Below are positions 1-6,964 of a stretch of 27,396 nucleotides of DNA, piece after piece; positions within the stretch are counted from its first letter, which is position 1; each line of letters begins with the position of its first letter. The translations under genes were made by a program, and so were the position numbers. The stretch comes from Phycisphaerales bacterium UBA2266. GTDB lineage: Bacteria > Planctomycetota > Phycisphaerae > Sedimentisphaerales > Anaerobacaceae. The notes under the pieces are model-generated. The model was not told the DNA's origin and made no database searches. It saw only the letters and a program-made list of their open reading frames with translations. The stretch spans positions 1-27,396 of the forward strand of contig DDXG01000355.1 in the NCBI GenBank assembly GCA_002347125.1. The letters are read 5' to 3'.

Positions 1-1848
1 CCAGGGGAATCGCTTGCCATTGAGACCCCCGCGCGCCGCATACTCCCACTCGGCCTCCGTCGCCAGACGCACGCCATTGGGCAAAGGATAGATGGGCTCC
101 AGGGTCGCACTGTCGTAGCAGGGCTGCTCGCCCAACTGCTGGCTCCGCCAGTTACAGTAGGCCACAGCCCCGTACCACGATACGCTTACCATAGGATCGT
201 TGACCATGCTGCGGCCACCCTTCGTGCGGACGGTGAAACTGCTGCCACTGTACAGAATCTGGCTGCGATACCATTCATCAGTAATCTCTGTCGTCCAGGT
301 CCCGCAGTACAGATAGCTCGTCCCGGAACCGGCCTTGTAGACCACGCCGCCGGTGACCGTAATCAGGCCCTGGCTATTGGCGGAATTGAGGTAGTCGCAA
401 TACTGCTGGTTCGTGATCTCATACTTGCCCATGTAGAACGAATCCACCGTCACCGTATGAACGGGTAGTTCACCGTCCCACCCGTCACCGAGATTGTCAC
501 CCATCTCGAACGTGCCGCCGGGGATCAGGACCATATCATCGGGAGTGATCCCGCCGGGCCCCTTGGAGACAACAAGATTCACTGCTGATCCCGGCAGAAC
601 GGTCTGACCGGCCAATGGACTCTGGCCGAGGACACAGCCTTCGGGCACTGTGTCGCTGAATTCCTCCGAAACCGTCCCCACGACCAACCCGACTGCAATA
701 ATGGCGTCCTCGGCATCCAGTCGGGCCATGCCCACAACATCAGGGACAACCACCTCGGCCAACAAGGCCATCCGGAAGCCCATATTTCCACTGCAAAAAT
801 ATGGCGTGTTGCAGTCGCGATCGGCCGTGCGGCAGGTGTACGCATCGGTATCCCAGGCCCCGCCGCGAACAACACGGTCCGTGCCATTTTCAGGCCCGGT
901 TGGATTATGCGATGGGCTGGAGAGATACCAGGAACTCGAATACCAGTCATTGCACCACTGCCGGACGTTGCCGGCCATATCGTAGATGCCATAGTCGTTG
1001 GCGGCGAAGCTGCCGACCACGGAGGTATAGGGCGACACGCCATCGTACCAGCCTGGATGATACCCGCGCGTGGCACTTGTATCGTAGCTGTAGTCCACCC
1101 TGCTGTGGTAATTGGCCTGGTTGTGCGTTATGGTGTCGCCCCAGGGGAAGCGCTTGCCGACAAGGCCCCCGCGGGCTGAATACTCCCACTCGGCCTCTGT
1201 GGGTAGACGATAGCCCTTCCTGCTGAAATCCCACTCCCAGGTGGAAAGGTTGTAACACCGCTCGTACCCCTTCTGGTCGCTGCGCCAGTTGCAGTAGGCC
1301 GCCGCCCCGTACCAGGTTACACACACCATCGGGTCATTGACCATGCTCCGAAGACCCTTGGTCCGGACACTGAAAGAATCTCCACTGTAGAGAATCTGGC
1401 TGTCGGCATCAGACGTTGACGTGCCACAGTAGGGCCAAGCGGTTCCTGAATCGGCCTGGTAAACGACGCCATCGGCGACCGTAATCAGGCCCTGGCTCCA
1501 GGCCGAGTTGAGGTATTCACAATACTGGCGGTTCGTGATGTCATAACGGCCCATGTAGAACGAGTCGACCGTCACGGTATGGACGGGCAACTCATCGTCG
1601 CCGCCCTCACCCAGACCCCCGCCCATCTCGAACGTGCCGCCTTGCAGGGCCCCGCCCGGGACAAAGGCAAGTTCATCGTTGGGGTCCGGCGGTTCGGGCG
1701 CCTCCCAGAGCCAATCCTCGCACAACAGTGCCAAGTCCAGCATATCCACCACGCCGTCCTGGTTGATGTCTGTCGGCCGTGTCGCCGGCGCAACGGACAC
1801 CAACAGACACAGCACGAATACCGTGGGAACAAGAAACGCCGCTCGCAT
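1..1848 (-). CDS. Secreted dockerin-like / FGE-sulfatase / PASTA / FGE-sulfatase protein (3' end cut by window)
   Basis: The frame is open without a stop from the ATG at 1848 to base 1, giving 616 codons; the C-terminus lies outside the window. The ATG follows GGAAGGAG at good spacing. Residues 1-22 look like a signal peptide. Residues 26-45 (DINQDGVVDMLDLALLCEDW) resemble one dockerin-type calcium loop with its helix. Residues about 57-360 form an FGE-sulfatase (SUMF1-like) domain, with GGTFEMG, a VDSFYMGRYDITN segment, TEAEWEYSARGG and RVVRGGAW...GFR. Residues about 366-428 form one PASTA-like repeat (VVPDVVGM...VNLVVSKGPGG). A second FGE-like domain starts near 430 and runs to FPW at the edge. 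I do not see the paired cysteines used by true formylglycine-generating enzymes, so a binding or structural role is more likely than catalysis. The cellular role is unknown. Confidence 0.9.
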   Translation of the reverse strand, partial: MRAAFLVPTVFVLCLLVSVAPATRPTDINQDGVVDMLDLALLCEDWLWEAPEPPDPNDELAFVPGGALQGGTFEMGGGLGEGGDDELPVHTVTVDSFYMGRYDITNRQYCEYLNSAWSQGLITVADGVVYQADSGTAWPYCGTSTSDADSQILYSGDSFSVRTKGLRSMVNDPMVCVTWYGAAAYCNWRSDQKGYERCYNLSTWEWDFSRKGYRLPTEAEWEYSARGGLVGKRFPWGDTITHNQANYHSRVDYSYDTSATRGYHPGWYDGVSPYTSVVGSFAANDYGIYDMAGNVRQWCNDWYSSSWYLSSPSHNPTGPENGTDRVVRGGAWDTDAYTCRTADRDCNTPYFCSGNMGFRMALLAEVVVPDVVGMARLDAEDAIIAVGLVVGTVSEEFSDTVPEGCVLGQSPLAGQTVLPGSAVNLVVSKGPGGITPDDMVLIPGGTFEMGDNLGDGWDGELPVHTVTVDSFYMGKYEITNQQYCDYLNSANSQGLITVTGGVVYKAGSGTSYLYCGTWTTEITDEWYRSQILYSGSSFTVRTKGGRSMVNDPMVSVSWYGAVAYCNWRSQQLGEQPCYDSATLEPIYPLPNGVRLATEAEWEYAARGGLNGKRFPW

Positions 1849-1893
1849 ATTCAGTCTCCTTCCATCGGTCACAATGAACACAGACAGCCCACA

Positions 1894-1918
1894 CCGTCGG
1901 AGGACCGCTCCTCCACGG
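1894..1918 (-). promoter_or_regulatory. 5'-UTR hairpin upstream of the FGE-type gene
   Basis: GGAGGA (1899-1904) pairs with TCCTCC (1909-1914) around a CCGC loop. CCGT (1894-1897) pairs with ACGG (1915-1918) after a one-base bulge, making a 10-bp stem. It lies between the candidate -10 at 1940-1945 and the ATG at 1848, so it would be in the leader. The pairing is seen; a regulatory effect is only inferred. Confidence 0.4.
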
Positions 1919-1939
1919 CCTGGCCCATCACTGGCAACC

Positions 1940-1945
1940 ATTATA
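1940..1945 (-). promoter_or_regulatory. Candidate -10 box for the FGE-type gene
   Basis: A perfect TATAAT reads on the minus strand about 92 bases before the ATG at 1848. No convincing -35 box lies at 16-18 bp: at 17 bp the sequence is TGGGTT. It is either a weak sigma-70-type promoter or a chance match. Confidence 0.35.
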
Positions 1946-2173
1946 CCATGAAGTGCCTCCGCAACCCACAAGAAAACCCGGCGAATCAATGCCGTCGTAC
2001 CCCCTTGCCACCGGCGGCCGCCGTGATGCGGGAACCTAAGTATTTGCCACGTGTCGAGCCTCAAAATCGGCCCAAAACCGCAATTCAGCCCCATTCGGCT
2101 GTCCAGACTCACGGCCGTTTGTCACGGAATCCGTCCTGAATACACCGCCGCAGACAATCCCAGCGCCTAGAAT

Positions 2174-2231
2174 AAGCCCCTGGGTTGCGGAGGGAGGGAG
2201 AGAGGAAAAGCGAGATAGCCCAGGGGCTTGC
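2174..2231 (-). ncRNA. Candidate small RNA: 11-bp stem with a pyrimidine-rich loop
   Basis: AAGCCCCTGGG (2174-2184) and CCCAGGGGCTT (2219-2229) are a perfect 11-bp inverted repeat enclosing 34 bases. Read on the minus strand the loop contains CCTCTCTCCCTCCCTCC, complementary to GGAGG-type Shine-Dalgarno sequences. The stem begins within a few bases of the start predicted from the promoter at 2238-2266, and is followed by TTATTCT, a weak T-rich tail. This is what a short sRNA with an anti-Shine-Dalgarno loop could look like. It could instead be the structured leader of the downstream gene, whose ATG is about 380 bases away, or a chance palindrome. I know of no family it matches. Confidence 0.4.
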
Positions 2232-2237
2232 AGGCCC

Positions 2238-2266
2238 AATATGTCGAATCGGCCGGCCCCTGTCAA
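2238..2266 (-). promoter_or_regulatory. Sigma-70-type promoter for the candidate sRNA / FGE-type leader
   Basis: On the minus strand there is a perfect TTGACA (2261-2266), a 17-bp spacer and CATATT (2238-2243, 4 of 6 matches to TATAAT). The predicted start is near 2231, at the foot of the 11-bp stem. A GC-rich 7-bp inverted repeat (2253-2259/2267-2273) has the -35 box in its loop and could be an operator. Confidence 0.5.
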
Positions 2267-2399
2267 GGGCCGGACATGGCGATTTCTGTAACGTCCATCA
2301 TGGCCAGGTTATCGCCCCGGCCGCCCTCTCGCAGGTCGTGATCCGCTGGCCACAGTGACGACAGCGGCGGTCATGCTGTGGGTCTTTGCAGGTCTTCTT

Positions 2400-2424
2400 G
2401 AGCGTAGCGTCTGCGCTGTCGCTC
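2400..2424 (-). terminator. Possible hairpin terminator after the URO-D family gene
   Basis: GAGCG (2400-2404) pairs with CGCTC (2420-2424), and AGCG (2406-2409) with CGCT (2414-2417), around a 4-base loop. The hairpin overlaps the TGA stop of the gene ending at 2423. There is no T-run after it, so intrinsic termination is uncertain. Confidence 0.3.
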
Positions 2425-3592
2425 AGTCGTAGAAGGCCGCTTCGTAGGCGGCGTCGAAGAGGGCGACGATGCTCTGGGGGGGGATGCCGGCCTGGATGTT
2501 GTGGACGTTGTTGAAGACGTAGCCGCCGCCGGGTTTGAGGGCTGCTACATTCTTGTAGACGTGCCGGGCGATCTCGGCGGGCGCGGCAAAGGGCAGGATG
2601 TGTTGGGTGTCGATGGCGCCGCCCCAGAAGCTCAGGTGACGGCCGAAGCGGGCCTTGAGGTCGGCCGGGTCCATGTTGTCGGCGCTGATCTGGACGGGAT
2701 TGAGGATGTCGATGCCGTTGTCGAGCAGGTCCGCAATGAAGGCCGTGGCCGAGCCGCAGGTGTGGTACCAGACTTTGGCGCGGGTCAGGTCCTTGATGTG
2801 CCGGACCAGGCGCTTCTGGCGGGGTTTGACCACGCGGCGGTAGAAATCGGGCGAGAACAGCGGCCCGGACTGCCCCGCAAGGTCGTCGCCGATCATCACC
2901 ACATCGACAAGATCGCCGATCTCGGCGAGAAAACAGTTGTAGTAACCGAGCCAGAAGGCCAGCGTCCGGTCGAGCAGGGCCTCGCAGAAACCGGGGTTCT
3001 CGATCATGTCGATGAGCCAGCGTTCGAGGCCGCGCATATACCAGCAGATCTCGTAGACCACGCCCCCAATGCCTGTGCAGAGGGCATAGGGCGTCTCATT
3101 TCGCAATTGTAGAGCCCACTCACGCAGACCCGTAAAACGCGATGGGTCGTCGCCCTTGGGAAAGGGATAATCGGCGATGTCATCGATGGTCGCGGCGGCG
3201 AGGGGATGGTGCGAGATATCCATATAAAGCTGCTGGTCGTCGGGCATGGACCATACGACGCCGAACTCATCCCGCAGGTCGTGCCAGAGCCGGCCGTTGC
3301 GTTTGTTTTGCTCGATGCCCCCGGTGAAACTGTCGGGCCCGTGCGCGACGATGTAGCGTGTATCGACATGGAACCGCTCCAGGACCGCCTCGGAGGGTTT
3401 GGCCAGTTGCTGGACCGGGTCGAGGATGGTTATCTGTTCGCTCATGCCCAGGTAATCAAGCAGGTCGGCATACGCCCTCTTGTGGATGCCCGTCTGGAAG
3501 CCGCCGAAGTCGATTGGGACGCGGTCCGGCGGCTCGTGGTTGAGGGCCTTGATGAGCCGTTGGCGGGATGTGAGGATCTCTCGTTTTGCCAT
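2423..3592 (-). CDS. URO-D superfamily protein, MtaA/methyltransferase-like
   Basis: 389 residues. The N-terminus (RQRLIKALNHEPPDRVPIDFGG) is typical of the uroporphyrinogen decarboxylase superfamily. Near residues 277-280 it carries HTCG, like the His-x-Cys zinc site of the corrinoid/CoM methyltransferases MtaA and MtbA. I therefore read it as a methyltransferase-like member and not HemE, the haem enzyme; the siroheme route does not need HemE either. It starts at ATG 3592, with AAAGG about nine bases upstream. It lies 21 bp after the RhaT-like gene on the same strand, so the two are probably cotranscribed. Proteins of this type are often found beside sugar-use genes in planctomycetes; the substrate here is unknown. 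Confidence 0.85.
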   Translation of the reverse strand: MAKREILTSRQRLIKALNHEPPDRVPIDFGGFQTGIHKRAYADLLDYLGMSEQITILDPVQQLAKPSEAVLERFHVDTRYIVAHGPDSFTGGIEQNKRNGRLWHDLRDEFGVVWSMPDDQQLYMDISHHPLAAATIDDIADYPFPKGDDPSRFTGLREWALQLRNETPYALCTGIGGVVYEICWYMRGLERWLIDMIENPGFCEALLDRTLAFWLGYYNCFLAEIGDLVDVVMIGDDLAGQSGPLFSPDFYRRVVKPRQKRLVRHIKDLTRAKVWYHTCGSATAFIADLLDNGIDILNPVQISADNMDPADLKARFGRHLSFWGGAIDTQHILPFAAPAEIARHVYKNVAALKPGGGYVFNNVHNIQAGIPPQSIVALFDAAYEAAFYD

Positions 3593-3613
3593 TGAGTAGT
3601 GCCTTTCCGCCGG

Positions 3614-4660
3614 TCAACCGGCCGGCCGCTGGGCGAGGAAGTTGCCGGCCCCGACGATGATGGTGGAGGCGACGACAATCAGGATGCCGGCGACGACGAG
3701 CCGCACGGTCCTGCGGCCGGCGCCTTTCCATTCGTTGAGCGCCAGGGCCCAGATATTGCTGAAGGCGATGATGAAAGCCATGTGAATGGTCCAGCTTGAG
3801 AAGTCGTACGTGCCCATCTTCGTTGTGCCCATGCCGTAGAACATGAACTGGAGGTACCAGGTGACGCCCGCCAGCGCGGAGAAGAGGTAGTTGGTGGGCA
3901 GCGGTGTCTTACCGTCGATGTAGTTGGCGGCCGAGCGGTTCTTGATATTGAGGATGATGCACCAGAGGGCGTTGGTCGTGAAGCCGCCCAGCAGGACCAC
4001 CACCAGCACGGGGCTGTTCTGCCAGAGGGGCTTGACGGAGGCCTTCACCGCCGCTTCGGCGATGGGTTTGCCGGCCGCCAGGCCGTAGGCCATGCAACTG
4101 CTCATGACCCCGGCGAAGCCGGCCACGAGCAGACCCTTGACGAAGTCAAACTCCTTGATGGCCAGGCGTTTCTGCTCGCCGGACATCTCCCGCTCCTTGC
4201 ACATCCCGGCCCAGCCGCAGACGGCAATGCCCAGCAGGCACACGAAGACACCGGCGAGGATGACCCGGCCGGAGGTCGTTGCGAGCAGGTCGGTGAACGT
4301 GCCGTCGAAGATCGGGGGTATGATGGTCCCAAAGGCCGCGCAGAACCCCAGCGCGATGGCGTACCCCAGGCTCATGCCCAGATACCGCATGGACAGGCCG
4401 AACGTCAGCCCGCCGATGCCCCAGAGCACGCCGAACAGATACGTCCAGAACAGGCACGCCGGCTCGATGTTCTTCAGCAGCGATAGAAGTCCGGGAACGG
4501 TCAGATAACCGATAACCAGCGGGGCGACGATCCATGAGAAGACGCCGCCGACGAACCAGTACGACTCCCATGCCCAGCCGCGGACCTTCTTGAAGGGAAT
4601 GTAGAAACTGCCCGCGGCAAACCCCCCTACCGCGTGCAGAAATACGCCAAGTGCGATCAT
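3614..4660 (-). CDS. rhaT: L-rhamnose/H+ symporter family permease (RhaT-like)
   Basis: 348 residues with about ten hydrophobic segments. It follows E. coli RhaT closely by eye: a PFKKVRGWAWESYW segment near the N-terminus, LFGVLWGIGGLTFGLSMRYLGMSLG near residue 100, TWYLQFMFYGMG near 265, and EWKGAGRRTVR near the end. The family imports 6-deoxy sugars such as L-rhamnose with protons across the inner membrane. The gene starts 43 bp after the ccmD-like stop and has only a weak AGAGG before its ATG. It may be read through from the ccm operon or have its own promoter. No rhamnose catabolic gene is present here, so the exact sugar is inferred from the family. Confidence 0.85.
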   Translation of the reverse strand: MIALGVFLHAVGGFAAGSFYIPFKKVRGWAWESYWFVGGVFSWIVAPLVIGYLTVPGLLSLLKNIEPACLFWTYLFGVLWGIGGLTFGLSMRYLGMSLGYAIALGFCAAFGTIIPPIFDGTFTDLLATTSGRVILAGVFVCLLGIAVCGWAGMCKEREMSGEQKRLAIKEFDFVKGLLVAGFAGVMSSCMAYGLAAGKPIAEAAVKASVKPLWQNSPVLVVVLLGGFTTNALWCIILNIKNRSAANYIDGKTPLPTNYLFSALAGVTWYLQFMFYGMGTTKMGTYDFSSWTIHMAFIIAFSNIWALALNEWKGAGRRTVRLVVAGILIVVASTIIVGAGNFLAQRPAG

Positions 4661-4703
4661 GGATGCCTCTGTGAAGGACGATTCCGTGATAGTGACATGT
4701 CGT

Positions 4704-4832
4704 TCAGGACCGCGTTTCGCCGGTTCGCGCGTCGAGGCGCCGGCGGAGGTCCTTCAACTGGCGGTCCAGGAAAAGCACGTAGCCGGATGTGCAAATCCAC
4801 AGGATGGAAAATCCGAAAATCAGGTACGCCAT
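4704..4832 (-). CDS. ccmD: CcmD-like 42-residue membrane protein
   Basis: This is a short frame in the gap after ccmC. The ATG at 4832 has GGAGG seven bases upstream and the stop is TGA at 4704-4706. The product begins MAYLIFGFSILWICTSGYVL, one membrane segment, followed by the charged tail LDRQLKDLRRRLDART. That is the layout of CcmD, the small factor that stabilises CcmC with holo-CcmE and helps release haem-loaded CcmE. It starts 16 bp after the ccmC stop. Size, topology, ribosome site and position agree; sequence identity is too low in this family to prove it. Confidence 0.8.
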   Translation of the reverse strand: MAYLIFGFSILWICTSGYVLFLDRQLKDLRRRLDARTGETRS

Positions 4833-4848
4833 AAGCAAGCCTCCGGTT

Positions 4849-5499
4849 TCAGCAGAAGTCTTCGAGTCGGGCCTTCATCTTCAGCACGTCGGTCCGCAGC
4901 CAGATCAGCAGGGCCGCCAGCAGGATGACCGCATGGATGCCCATGACGAAGGCGATCCGCTGCCAGTCGCTGCCGAAGGCGAAATTGGGACGGTGAATCT
5001 CGGGGATGAACCGGGCGCTGATATAAACCATCGGCACATCCAGAAAGGCGATGATGCCGAATACGGCGCAGACCCTCGCGCGATGGTGGTGCGAGCCGGA
5101 GACGCTCGTTCGCAGGATGAGGTACACCACGGCCAGGAACCACAGGATCGCCGAGGAGATCAGGCGGGGACTCGGAGACCACCAGGCGTCCCACTCGGCC
5201 TTCGCGAAGACCATGCCCGTCAGGTTCAGCACGGTGGCGAACAGGGCGGCGACCTCGGCCGAGGCGGCGGCCGTCAGGTCCCAGGAGGGCTTCTCCGTGA
5301 CAAGGTAGCCGATGGATGTCACCAGCAGGACGGCGAAACACAGCAGCGAACAGATCGAGCTGGGCACGTGGGCGTAGAGGATGTTCCGCACGACGGAGTC
5401 CGGGTTGCCTTCGGGGCCGGCGATTCGCCCCTTTGTCAGGGCCAGGGCCGTCGAACCCGCCAGCAGGGCCAGCACCGCAATGATCAACACTCGTCGCAT
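4849..5499 (-). CDS. ccmC: CcmC-type haem-handling protein of cytochrome c maturation
   Basis: 216 residues with six hydrophobic segments. A first conserved histidine is in ILYAHVPSS (about residues 40-48) and a second in MGIHAVILL near residue 190. The tryptophan-rich loop between membrane segments reads EWDAWWSPSPRLISS. CcmC presents haem to CcmE on the outer face of the inner membrane. E. coli has WWVWDARLTS at this loop; here the third W and the D are both S. The ATG at 5499 follows AAGGAG at ideal spacing, and that ribosome site spans the TAA of ccmB, so the two are probably translationally coupled. The fold and context are clear; the loop change is unusual. Confidence 0.88.
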   Translation of the reverse strand: MRRVLIIAVLALLAGSTALALTKGRIAGPEGNPDSVVRNILYAHVPSSICSLLCFAVLLVTSIGYLVTEKPSWDLTAAASAEVAALFATVLNLTGMVFAKAEWDAWWSPSPRLISSAILWFLAVVYLILRTSVSGSHHHRARVCAVFGIIAFLDVPMVYISARFIPEIHRPNFAFGSDWQRIAFVMGIHAVILLAALLIWLRTDVLKMKARLEDFC

Positions 5500-5502
5500 G
5501 TA

Positions 5503-6204
5503 TTACTCCTTCACCGCCACGGCGAACAGCAACCAACCGGCCGTAACAAAGATCGCGTCGAAGGCCGCCAGATACCCGATCGCCGCCCGAAAGGTCCCCA
5601 CGAACGCCAGCGCCCCGGACCCGGCCAATTCCTCCGGCATCGCGCCGAAGACCACCAGCAGGGCAAAGGTCGCCGGAATCATCATGGGCAGCAGCACGAC
5701 CAGGACCATTATACTCAAAAGCGACCCGCGGGTCCGCGCGAACCGGACCATCGCGGAGAACAGTGTACCGACGCTGGATATGCCAACATTGCCCAGCAGC
5801 AGGATCGCTGCAAGCCGCAGCGGGCTTTGGGCGGGTTGCAGGTCGAAGGCTATCAGGACGACCGGGACAATGACGGCCGAGAAGACCGCGAGCATGATGA
5901 TGTTGACCAGGAGCTTGGCCAGGTAAATCGTCCCGGCGTCGAGCGGCGCCAGCAGCAGGCCGTAGATGCAGTCATCCTGCTCTTCGGCCGCGAAGGAGCG
6001 CTCCTGCGCGAGCAGCCCGCAGAACAGCAGCGCGATCCACAGGGTCGCCGGGCCCATCAGACGCGGATCGACCGGCCCGGCCTCGCTGACGATCCGCAGG
6101 ATCCAGACGATCAGCATCCCCAGCACGACCATCGTGGGCAGGACCTGCCGCGCCCGCAGCTCGGTGACGATGTCCTTGACCAGGATGGCCCGCAAGCCGC
6201 GCAT
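5503..6204 (-). CDS. ccmB: Haem exporter permease CcmB
   Basis: 233 residues from ATG 6204; the frame is open 28 codons further upstream, but that would intrude into ccmA. The chosen start has GAGGGA about 11 bases upstream and lies one base after the ccmA TGA. The protein begins MRGLRAILVKDIVTELRAR and has six hydrophobic segments. The CcmB-type cytoplasmic stretch LAQERSFAAEEQDDCIYGLLLAPLDAGTIYLAK is at about residues 65-97. With CcmA and CcmC it forms the ABC complex that uses ATP to release haem-bound CcmE. The length fits the family (about 220). Confidence 0.9.
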   Translation of the reverse strand: MRGLRAILVKDIVTELRARQVLPTMVVLGMLIVWILRIVSEAGPVDPRLMGPATLWIALLFCGLLAQERSFAAEEQDDCIYGLLLAPLDAGTIYLAKLLVNIIMLAVFSAVIVPVVLIAFDLQPAQSPLRLAAILLLGNVGISSVGTLFSAMVRFARTRGSLLSIMVLVVLLPMMIPATFALLVVFGAMPEELAGSGALAFVGTFRAAIGYLAAFDAIFVTAGWLLFAVAVKE

Positions 6205-6205
6205 A

Positions 6206-6946
6206 TCAGTGCCGGTCCCTCGCTCGTGCGTATGAGAGATAATCCTGCGCCAGCGCGGCGGCGTCCAGTCCGGCGGTCGGCTGGTCAAAGAGGATCCGCC
6301 GGCCGTCCAGCACCAGCACCCGCGTGCAGCAGCGAAGGCCCATGCCCACGTCGTGCGTGGTCATCACCAGGGCGCCGCCGGAGGCGGTAAAGGCGGTCAG
6401 GGTCTCAACAAGTTGGGTGCAGGCCTCGCTGTCCAGACCCGTGAAGGGCTCGTCGGCCAGCAGGATTGCCGGTCCGTGCACAAGGGCCCGCGCGACGCTC
6501 AGCCGCTGCAAGAGGCCCCGCGATAATACGGCCGCGCGGTCGTAGCGAAACGCCGACAACCGAACCTGTTCAAGCAACTGCGCGACACGCGCGTCGGCGT
6601 CGGCAGCGCCGTAGAGGCGGGCGAAGAACAGAAGGTTCTCCAGCACGGTCAGGTCCGCGTAGACCATGCTCTTGTGGGAGATGACACCCACCAGGGGCCG
6701 CACCGCATCCGGGTCCCGCGACACGTCATGGCCGCCGACAAGGACCCGCCCCCCGTCGGCCCGCAGCAGGCCCGCCATGATCCGCATCAGGGTGCTCTTG
6801 CCGGCGCCGTTGACGCCGCACAGACACACCGCCTCGGCCCGCCGAATCGAGAACGTCACCTGTTCGAGGACGGGGCGGGACGCAAAGGCCTTGCGAACCG
6901 ATTCAACGGCGATGATCGGGGCGTCCGTGTCCGTGGCGTCGTACAT
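6206..6946 (-). CDS. ccmA: Haem exporter ATPase CcmA
   Basis: 246 residues, a single ABC ATPase domain. Walker A is GVNGAGKST (about 44-52), the signature region LSRGLLQRLSVARAL (about 142-156), Walker B ILLADEPFTGLD (about 161-172), and the H-loop TTHD near 195. The signature has SRGLLQR where most ABC proteins have SGGQ, a variation common in CcmA proteins. It powers the CcmABCD complex on the cytoplasmic side of the membrane. It lies 18 bp after the unknown gene and one base before ccmB. No strong Shine-Dalgarno precedes the ATG. Confidence 0.92.
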   Translation of the reverse strand: MYDATDTDAPIIAVESVRKAFASRPVLEQVTFSIRRAEAVCLCGVNGAGKSTLMRIMAGLLRADGGRVLVGGHDVSRDPDAVRPLVGVISHKSMVYADLTVLENLLFFARLYGAADADARVAQLLEQVRLSAFRYDRAAVLSRGLLQRLSVARALVHGPAILLADEPFTGLDSEACTQLVETLTAFTASGGALVMTTHDVGMGLRCCTRVLVLDGRRILFDQPTAGLDAAALAQDYLSYARARDRH

Positions 6947-6964
6947 AGCCGTCTACCATACCGC

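Larger units (their letters stand above)
1849..2422. other. 574-bp non-coding region
   Basis: No convincing gene is present on either strand. It holds the leader hairpin and TATAAT near 1894-1945, a promoter plus stem-loop unit at 2174-2266, and a hairpin after the URO-D gene at 2400-2424. Within the promoter unit, CCGGCCC (2253-2259) and GGGCCGG (2267-2273) form a perfect 7-bp inverted repeat around the -35 box. I see nothing recognisable in 1946-2173 or 2274-2399. Confidence 0.6.

Noticed and set aside
2191..2209. The G/A-rich tract as a G-quadruplex or ribosome site on the plus strand
   Set aside because: It has only two runs of three G within purine repeats and no following plus-strand gene; it is better read as the loop of the minus-strand stem.
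2423..3592. Reading the URO-D family gene as hemE of the haem pathway
   Set aside because: HTCG and the N-terminus fit MtaA-type members, the neighbour is a sugar symporter, and the Ahb route does not need HemE.
4789..6390. A 533-codon open frame on the plus strand, opposite ccmC and ccmB
   Set aside because: Its product is a low-complexity Q/D/H/R/G-rich string with no domain, produced by the codon bias of the clear ccm genes on the other strand.
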